Both the position numbers and the translations under genes were made by a program. 64,000 nucleotides of DNA from Spongospora subterranea f. sp. subterranea. Taxonomy: Eukaryota > Endomyxa: Phytomyxea > Phytomyxea > Plasmodiophorida. Below the pieces are notes generated by a model. That model was not told where the DNA came from. It did not search any database and saw only the letters and a list, made by a program, of their open reading frames with translations. This document shows, piece after piece, positions 57,174 through 64,000 of this stretch (positions are counted from its first letter, which is position 1; the number at the start of each line of letters is the position of its first letter). The stretch covers positions 186,001-250,000 of the forward strand of contig JAUGWO010000069.1 in NCBI GenBank assembly GCA_049724395.1. The letters are read 5' to 3'.

Positions 57174-57806
57174 CCACTAGCCATTAAAAAGCCCAATGAT
57201 TGGGCATTATCATTGAGATGACAGGCGGGAAAGGGAGTTAATGCGCCGCATATACTGTATATATGGGTGTACTCTAATTGACTGGGAAACCCCTTCTCGA
57301 TCCGTGGAACCGATAGGCGAATCAACCAGGTAGACAGTCCGACACCAGCTACCATCAGCTCCAAGATCAGGGCGTGCCCATTATGCAAATCCCCGGCATT
57401 GACCGGCCGGGGATGCAAGGGCCACAGTAGCGGGCATTGGATGCCGGTGGCCCTTGACGGCTTCGTTCGAAGAGAGCTAACTTTCACGGCAATTACAGCG
57501 AGATTAAGAATCATGTCCGGAAAACCCTGCAGTGCAAACGCATAGTGAATATATATTAAAAGCATCCTTGCACGCTTTAGGATTGAAGTTTCACAGGCAA
57601 GATTGAGTGTCTGGGGGCGTAGCTTCACTGTAGCTTCTTTGTGATCAGCCCAGCCCCGACCTGCCCGTTCGGCGAAAAGCTGCATTGTCATGTGTACGCA
57701 CATTCGTATAGATACAGTTTGCTGTGTTGGCGGATACCTGGACTTGCCTGGGCGTTTGGCCACTGGCCGAATATTTCAACTACACAGTCACCTTCACTTT
57801 GCGATC
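57174..57806. other. Intergenic with a G+C-rich hairpin
   Basis: A minus-strand open frame of 197 codons (57763-57170) has no recognised domain and overlaps the start of the next gene, so I take it as a shadow. At about 57388-57417 the segment TGCAAATCCCCGGC...GCCGGGGATGCA forms a strong stem-loop of unknown role. Confidence 0.4.
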
Positions 57807-58615
57807 ATGATGGCCGAGGTCATGACCGATACTGGCCATGGCTTCAACAATGAGCTTGCTCAGGAAACTGGATGTGATCAGGATGTGGTCACTGCAGGAC
57901 CTAGCGATCAGACCGCCCCTGAATTGGAAATCGAGAATCACTATAACCCTGAACCTACGTGGCGGTTGAGCCTAGGAGAAGTTGCCCCTGGGTTCGGTAT
58001 GATGTGGGATGTGGAATTCAGATATCAGATCAAGATCAAGCCTGACGATTATGTTGAGATTATCGGCCTGGATGTGTTGACACCAGATGAGGCCAATGTC
58101 ATCAGAAAAGGGTCCTTCACTCTACCAAGCGGGGAGGTAGTTCTATTTGATTCCTGCCGCACAGGCTGCGACGATGATGAAACTCAGCATGTGTCGATAC
58201 CCAGGTTTGTTGATTCTTCTTATGTATATATATCCATCTCCAATTCAACGAATGCCCACGTAGATTACCGAATGGCGCACCAGGATTGGTCATTGCCAAG
58301 GGTGTTAGCTCCACAATTTCCGTTAGGAGTGTAGACGACTCTTGGCGTAGCCGCGCCATTGGAGGCTCGGGAATCACTCCTATTCAGGTTGCTTTTTCTC
58401 TGTTGTGAATTGAAAAGCCGTGTTTGACTGTTTCACACAAGGCTTGCAATTCAGAAGAAGCTCCAGTGCAATTTGAAGTCAAGTGTACGGTTCCGAAATA
58501 TGGTGATGCATTATGCCCGATTGCTGCGATCTACTACAAGAAAACAAAGCCTCCACCGTCTGCTACAGAAGAAGCTATTCTGGAAACACAATCAGAAGAC
58601 ACAAAAATTGAATGA
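57807..58615 (+). CDS. Unrecognised two-exon protein
   Basis: From ATG 57807 (MMAEVMTDTGHGFNNELAQE) a frame of about 175 codons contains TWRLSLGEVAPGFGMMWDVE, FRYQIKIKPDDYVEIIGLDV and VFLDSCRTGCDDD-like beta-rich stretches. A second coding-like stretch (about 58440-58615: CNSEEAPVQFEVKCTVPKYG, then KKTKPPPSATEEAIL) probably follows by splicing. The pattern of alternating hydrophobic strands suggests an all-beta fold. No family is recognised. Both parts share acidic, Thr-rich composition. Confidence 0.45.
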
Positions 58616-58952
58616 TTCCTAACGCAACAGCTCACATGTCGAACTACTTTTTTAATAAAACTGCCAGATTCTATTCTGTATGACCACAACGGAAATATCC
58701 TCTAGACCTGAAAACACTGAATAACAGATGAACTCGTGACGAGCACTAACAGTTTCAATGGCGACCTGTCCAATACCTCTGAACTGTAACTAACGAATCA
58801 GACTTAATTCAAATAATGAGAGCGAATTCAAATACCGAAAAGAATGAGTACGCTAATTGTATTGATGCGTTTTTGTAACAATAGACGGCATATAATAAAA
58901 TATTCCCAGACACTAAAATATTGCAACAAAGGCGTTTTACTTAAGAACCCAT

Positions 58953-61481
58953 TCAAATGAAATACATCTGGGAAGCCGTACGAGCCATAACAGTAGGGAC
59001 TCCACTGTTGGACCCGCTCGATGGAGCAAGTTCGGAGGACGAACCAGAGCGCGCTTCAAATTCATCAGCCTTAGAATGATAACGGGCACGGAAAGCGCAA
59101 AGATGGGCATAATAGGCAGCAGGGACCAAAGAGACAGAGCGCGTGCAACGAGCATACATGTAGCATTGACGATAAGTAAGATCTTGAAGCAGATCGGGGG
59201 TGAAACGATTTTCATCGAAAATAACATGATAGTGAGTAGGTCGGGAAGTTCCTTGAATACCTGCGTGAGCAACCAGATAGAAATCGAATTGCCGAGGATG
59301 AACAATCGCAGTATCAACGACGGTACCAGCGGGGACATTACCAGAGCGATCAGCCGCGCTGGAGGACGCTCCCGTGACAAAGAAACGAGCATGATGACGC
59401 TTTTGCACAATAATAAACGTGATTTTAGGGGTGTAACCAGCTTCCAAATCGCGACAAGCACTGCGAAGGGCATCAAGTTCATACTTCAAAACATGCTCAA
59501 ACTGTCCTTCCGAAACACCATCACGATAAAATATGATACGTTCGGGTTTCTTGCCCCGAGTTGCGTTATAAAAACGCTTCAACAGATTGGTCGCCATTCC
59601 TTTGAGATCTTGAATAATTTCTTGGCGATTCTTTTGAGAGCGTGTTTCACATTCATAACGGAAAGGATGGGCGTCCATACTCGCTACGACAGCGGCTAAC
59701 GAGGGAAGCTTCGAGAATGGCGCAGCATGGGTAACATCGGCGCCAAAGATAATAGCTGGCTTACTGAAGAGGAATTCATGAGATGGCGACGATTGAAGGG
59801 TGGAATTCACACCACCAGTACGAGCATTAATCTTCAACAACAAGTTACGAGCATACATTGGATCTCCCTTTTGCAAATGCTTGGACTGCATGCACTGAGA
59901 AGGTACATCGAGAACGGTATCACAAATGCGCTTGATCTCACCGTAAGCAGAAGGATCTCCGAAGGGAAGAATAATCAAAATCAGCTGACACTGTCCTTGC
60001 GTAGTTTCCTGAATCTGCTGCACGGCCTTCATAATGATATCCTGGTAATTTGGCATGCCTCGACCTTGTTGACGATGAGGGATAACAACGGGACGCTGGA
60101 AGGGTACACCGTGCTCTTTACCTGCACCGTTCAGAACATTCAAAAATCCCATAACTTCTGGTTCGCGTGCGCGTTGCTCTAAAACTAGGACACCCCAGTG
60201 ACGAATTTCGTTGGATGAAAACATAGCAGCGTCTCTGGGTTGCCAAACTCCCATATTGGGCTTCACCGTTTTAGTACGAGACTTTGGATTGTAGTTGATG
60301 ACTGGCGCCTCAAGAACACGTCCATCAATTTGAACCATTTGAGAGTTGATCTTCATTCCGAAATCAGCAAGACTTTGATCGGCATCATAATTACGCTCAG
60401 CGACAGCGTTGGTAATGTTTTGGAGACGAATGTTAGGTTTAGCAGCAGTCTTCTTGATCATCGCGGCGGTCTGAGTTGGCGACAGCTTTTTCGAGATACG
60501 CTCACCGCCAAGAATACGGCAAACTTCCATTGGTAAGTATGTTGGCTTCTCTTTGGATCCCACCACCAGGAGAGGAAGATTAGGGTGTTGCAGTTTAGTC
60601 TTGTAACGCTCCTCGAAGTATTCGGCCACGTTCGTCGTACGCGAACCGGACTCATCCTCAATTTGGAACTTGAGCTGAATTGCGCTTTCTTTCGCAACAT
60701 CGCGAATACGGTATTTACGCTTGCAATCTGGTCGGTGAGTAACAATAACCTTTACCCCGGCAATTTCAGCACGAATCGCTGCACGGTTAGCCTCAGTGAT
60801 CTGATCCAGTGATTTCTTGGTAACAGAGGTAACCAAATCTACAACCGGTTGTTCGCGGTGGAAACAGGTAGCAGCAACGTCTAAGTTAACAAGAAGACGG
60901 CCATGAGCAGGGCGAAGCGATTGATGATAACCAAACCAGATTTCGGCACCGGCATCAAGAGGAGAAGTATTTTTCCCAGAGAAAAACGATGACCCAATGC
61001 TGTTACAGGTGGCGATGGGAGTTGTACGAAGAACGACATCAAGAGCTTGAATGCAGTCTTGAGGAATGGTGAGGTCGTTTCCAGCAATGAAGGCATGAAG
61101 ACTGGCCATATTCACAACGGCAACATGTTCAAGCTTTACGGTGAACTTATCGCGACGATCAGGAAGGTCGACAATCTCAACGCGGCTGGCCCAGGAAAGA
61201 CGTTTGGGATAATAAAGAGTAGCTTCACCGTCATAGGCAGGTGTCAGTTTACCTTCGAATAAACCTTCAACAGTGTCTCTGAGCTGGGCCATGATCATAC
61301 GGTTAACCACTTTGGGAACAGCTGGAGTAATCTGCACATTGTACATGTGCAGGTCGGCCGAGGGCACGGTACGAACTTCGAAAAAATTGGACACCAGCTG
61401 GACGCGCTTACCGCGCGAACCGGCTGACGGACGGACGGGCATGTAGCATGGGTTGGATACAATCAGGTCATCGGCGCTCAT
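58953..61481 (-). CDS. AGO: Argonaute (AGO clade), intact and intronless
   Basis: This single 842-codon frame runs from ATG 61481 to TGA 58953-58955. The N domain contains YPKRLSWASRVEI; the PAZ domain spans about residues 230-345 (YFEERYKTKLQHPNLPLLVV, KPTYLPMEVCRI); the MID domain about 430-560 (CMQSKHLQKGDPMYARNLLL); and PIWI about 570-810. All four slicer residues are present: D582 (FGADVTHAAP), E621 (RQEIIQDL), D654 (FYRDGVSEGQF) and H793 (YYAHLCAFRARYH). It should therefore bind small RNAs and be able to cleave targets. The clade is AGO rather than PIWI, judged by the GADVTH and YRDGVSEGQF motifs. The lack of introns is unusual beside neighbours with many, and suggests a retrocopy or strong constraint. 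Confidence 0.95.
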   Translation of the reverse strand: MSADDLIVSNPCYMPVRPSAGSRGKRVQLVSNFFEVRTVPSADLHMYNVQITPAVPKVVNRMIMAQLRDTVEGLFEGKLTPAYDGEATLYYPKRLSWASRVEIVDLPDRRDKFTVKLEHVAVVNMASLHAFIAGNDLTIPQDCIQALDVVLRTTPIATCNSIGSSFFSGKNTSPLDAGAEIWFGYHQSLRPAHGRLLVNLDVAATCFHREQPVVDLVTSVTKKSLDQITEANRAAIRAEIAGVKVIVTHRPDCKRKYRIRDVAKESAIQLKFQIEDESGSRTTNVAEYFEERYKTKLQHPNLPLLVVGSKEKPTYLPMEVCRILGGERISKKLSPTQTAAMIKKTAAKPNIRLQNITNAVAERNYDADQSLADFGMKINSQMVQIDGRVLEAPVINYNPKSRTKTVKPNMGVWQPRDAAMFSSNEIRHWGVLVLEQRAREPEVMGFLNVLNGAGKEHGVPFQRPVVIPHRQQGRGMPNYQDIIMKAVQQIQETTQGQCQLILIILPFGDPSAYGEIKRICDTVLDVPSQCMQSKHLQKGDPMYARNLLLKINARTGGVNSTLQSSPSHEFLFSKPAIIFGADVTHAAPFSKLPSLAAVVASMDAHPFRYECETRSQKNRQEIIQDLKGMATNLLKRFYNATRGKKPERIIFYRDGVSEGQFEHVLKYELDALRSACRDLEAGYTPKITFIIVQKRHHARFFVTGASSSAADRSGNVPAGTVVDTAIVHPRQFDFYLVAHAGIQGTSRPTHYHVIFDENRFTPDLLQDLTYRQCYMYARCTRSVSLVPAAYYAHLCAFRARYHSKADEFEARSGSSSELAPSSGSNSGVPTVMARTASQMYFI

Positions 61482-62857
61482 GGCAACAGGCGTGGCAAAA
61501 CAGGCAGGACGAGGCGCTCACGCAATGCAGACCCAGGGACAGATTGAAGCCGGCAGTGTCCAATAGCAGAATGGGATGGTTGATTAGAGATCGCGTGAAC
61601 AAACTGCGCACTACCGGTGAGTCACTGGCGGTGGCTGTCGCTCAATAAACCCTACCTGTCAGCCAGACTATGTCGACGTCTCACCTGATGAATATGTGCG
61701 TGATTCTTCACCGACGGCTCTTTGATCTCCGCAAGCAGTGTATGCGATTCGGAGGATCACATGGTACGGGTGCGCTGTTGACAGTCTCTTTAAATCTGCA
61801 CTGCAGATTATTCACCTGTGTGTTGGCGTTGTGAGAAAACTCTCACAATGTTTATAAATACCCTATATTCGGGGTATTATTTCAAAAGAAAACCAAAATA
61901 ACATGCACTCCTGCTTGTGGAATACATTTATGGTTGAAAGCTCTCAAGTGGAAACAGCTTTTGTGTCCACAAAATTATTGCTTTGTATTGGTAAATAGTA
62001 ACATCTTTATTTTTCATCGCATGGGCTATGTTGTCTTCATGGTAGGCTTGTCAGTTTTGATCAGCAATAAGTGAAAGAATTTGTCAAATTGTGGTTCTAC
62101 AGTACCGAACATCTTAACCTGACACACTTTATATGGGGATTGGCACACTGGGTGTCTCGCTGTTATTGGCTAGATCTCTGTCAGATCAATCAACTTTCAG
62201 TGTTTTATTGTTCGACGTCAAATATTGACTATGAAATATCAATTTCCGTTTGCATGGAGGCCAACAAAATTCAGAAAATTCATGGCACTCCACCACCGTG
62301 ATCGCTACCGATCTCCAACGGCAGCATTTCCTTCGAAATACTCCCTCCGTCCCATAAAAAGGTTTCGAAAAAAACCAATGTGCCAATTCAAGCTCATTTT
62401 TCATCCGATTTTCTTGCTCTAAGTTGCATAGGCAGCCTACCTGCCTGACAACCAGATGTATGAGTGCCAACGGGAAGTTTTTTGTTAATTTTTTTGATTG
62501 CGTAATTCATGGCGATATATTCGATTTTGTACGTTAACTAAGAAGGACACTGAACTCGACAATAGTTCGACAAGTTAACAGCTACATCGGGTATTCAGTA
62601 ATTGGTAATCGTAGATAGGCATATTGGCGTAGAATCCGACTATTTTTTTTTGATTTTTCGAGCAACTCCAAGTGCTGTGGGGCAGTGTTAAGGAATGCTA
62701 TCCAGGATATACCCATTGGTAGAAGAGACAATCGCCATTATGGGACCTAACTCAGGATCAGGTCGAACTGCGGGAAAAGCAGCTGAGCGATCATGACTGA
62801 GGGTTTTTGATTTCTCAGTGCCAGCAGGAAGAATCCGGATGTGTCAGATAAGTTGAT
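61482..62857. other. A+T-rich spacer upstream of Argonaute
   Basis: This includes the presumed Argonaute promoter. A small inverted repeat TACCC-TATATTC-GGGTA is at about 61860-61880. Open frames (62470-62186 minus, 62071-62301 plus) show no family motif. The final 200 bp may belong to the mariner element that follows. Confidence 0.4.
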
Positions 62858-63277
62858 GATAGGGACCATTTCCGCCGCTGCAACAAGTTGTATTCAAACT
62901 GAGGGAAAAATCTAAAATATCTAGAATCGTGGCTGTCAATCAATTATCAGAAGGGAGGTCGATACCTGATGCAGCAGATAGACATATTGGCAGGTCAGAA
63001 GGCAGTTACTTTGGATCTTGAGGCAATCATGACTATCCCGCTGACATGGCGCCAAAATATTCGCTCGACGGCGTATCACTTGCATGTTTCCAAAAGCGCT
63101 TTGCATCGCCGTATAAAGGAAGGAGGATTGATAATGTCTCATACTAACGCTATCAAACCCTATTTGACAGAGCGGAACAAACTCGAACGAACTGAATTCT
63201 GCATCTCTCATCGCAACGTGAATCCATCGAACAATGATTACAGTTTTGACCTCATGATGAATCTGCTATGTGTTTGA
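62858..63277 (+). mobile_element. Mariner-like (plant-type MLE) transposase fragment, copy A
   Basis: The plus-strand frame contains PLTWRQNIRSTAYHLHVSKS then ALHRRIKEGG and IKPYLTERNKLERTEFCISH, the paired helix-turn-helix and linker of mariner-like transposases of the kind common in plants and protists. It ends at a stop at FDLMMNLLCV, just before the catalytic domain. Its outer end (from 62858, GACCATTTCCGCCGCTGCAA) is the reverse complement of the right end of the window. Confidence 0.7.
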
Positions 63278-64000
63278 CCAGTCCATATTCTAGGCCATTT
63301 TTCGCGTATTGCTGGAAATACTCTCGAGATTAGCATATTGCAGATTTCTGGCTTTCCAACATGCATTTGTCTCCATTGTTCCAGCAGGCCGGTTTTTTCT
63401 TTTTCTTTTTGCAGGTTCTCTGTATACGAATGGCCAGATTCCGATGTTCCCGTCGAACACTTTCTTGGAACTCGTATCGTACCATGGCCTTGCTTCCGCC
63501 GCTAGAAACATCACCTTTGTGATGAATCTCTTACTGTTTGCTGTACGATGAGAGGGTCTTCGCCTATCGCCACATAGTACCTTTGGTTAGTTTGGGTCAG
63601 GCAAAACCACTTATCGCCTATGTGAACCGTATTCATCATGATTTCAAAACCGTAATCATTGTTCGATGGATTCACGTCGAGATGAGAGATGCAGAATTGA
63701 ATTCTTTCGAGTTTGGTCCGCTCTGTCAAATAGGGGTTGATAGCTTTAGTATGGGGCTTTATTTCAAGTAATACGCCGTCGAGCGAATATTTTGGGGCAA
63801 TGTCAACGGGATAGTCATGATTGCCTCGAGATTCAAAGTAACTACCTTCTGACGTCCTGACCTGCCAATATATCTATCTGCTGTATCAGGTATCAACCTC
63901 CCTTCTGATAATGATTGACCGCCACGATTGAACTACGATTGTTGATTTTCTGATTGAGGTTTCACTCAGTTTGAATCTTGTTGCAGCGGCGGAAATGGTC
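63278..64000 (-). mobile_element. Mariner-like transposase, copy B, opposite strand, decayed
   Basis: Reading leftward from the window end, the same HTH region appears broken, followed by MNTVHIGDKWFCLTQTNQRY (first catalytic block, with the IGDKWF Asp) and, after a frame change, FDGNIGIWPFVYREPAKRKR and NRPAGTMET, a hallmark of plant-type mariner transposases. At least three frame breaks or stops separate these blocks. Its end mirrors copy A, so the pair forms a large foldback. The element may continue outside the window. Confidence 0.7.

Noticed and set aside
57170-57763. 197-codon minus-strand frame upstream of the unknown two-exon gene
   Set aside because: No motif, and its start overlaps the plus-strand gene. 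It contains the stem-loop and looks compositional.

Overview
The window is nuclear DNA of a eukaryotic microbe. Most host genes are split by short GT-AG introns, often with a CTAAC-like branch site just before the acceptor. Most are about 45-60 nt and some only 24-35 nt. The code is standard (TAA, TAG and TGA all end good frames). The gene set is that of a protist with a full eukaryotic toolkit: a fatty acyl-CoA reductase / DHAP acyltransferase fusion for ether lipids, a TmcB-type membrane protein, Fcf2, Mediator subunits, a BEACH-family scaffold, a half ABC transporter, secreted class-3 lipases, a 7TM-RGS protein and an intact Argonaute. A plasmodiophorid-like rhizarian is my best guess, but this is inference from gene style only.

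Layout. 1-15.3 kb: host genes: the ether-lipid fusion (5' end outside the window), Fcf2, a long minus-strand TmcB-like gene whose frame runs by splicing into a TauE/SafE-like exporter, then 2.8 kb without a recognisable gene and one unrecognised locus. 15.8-23.7 kb: two complete secreted lipases and a fragment of a third, with LINE, MULE-type and MITE debris between them. 23.9-28.5 kb: a G+C-rich island with three intronless, tightly packed plus-strand genes (docking/dimerisation-domain protein, unknown protein, 7TM-RGS). 29.2-38 kb: a transposon graveyard (integrase-type fossil, KDZ-like relic, Harbinger transposase with a Myb-like antisense partner), minisatellites and a 0.7-kb near-perfect hairpin. 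38.1-45.5 kb: BEACH-family gene that stops before its PH-BEACH-WD40 end, right at the graveyard border. 46.3-50.6 kb: a second G+C-rich island (small unknown protein, PH-like protein, large disordered protein ending in a CaaX box). 50.9-61.5 kb: pyroglutamyl peptidase, MED10, ABCB-type half transporter, MED17-like protein, two unknown proteins and Argonaute. 62.8-64 kb: two mariner-like transposase relics head to head.

Functional themes: ether-lipid synthesis and lipid hydrolysis, cAMP/G-protein style signalling in the G+C-rich islands, Mediator-dependent transcription, and an RNA-silencing effector next to many decayed transposons and a long inverted repeat that could feed it. Two host genes (the fusion acyltransferase and the ABC transporter) each carry one single-base frame break inside an otherwise conserved motif, which may be sequencing error or real decay. 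All homology calls come from motif recognition by eye; no database search was run.
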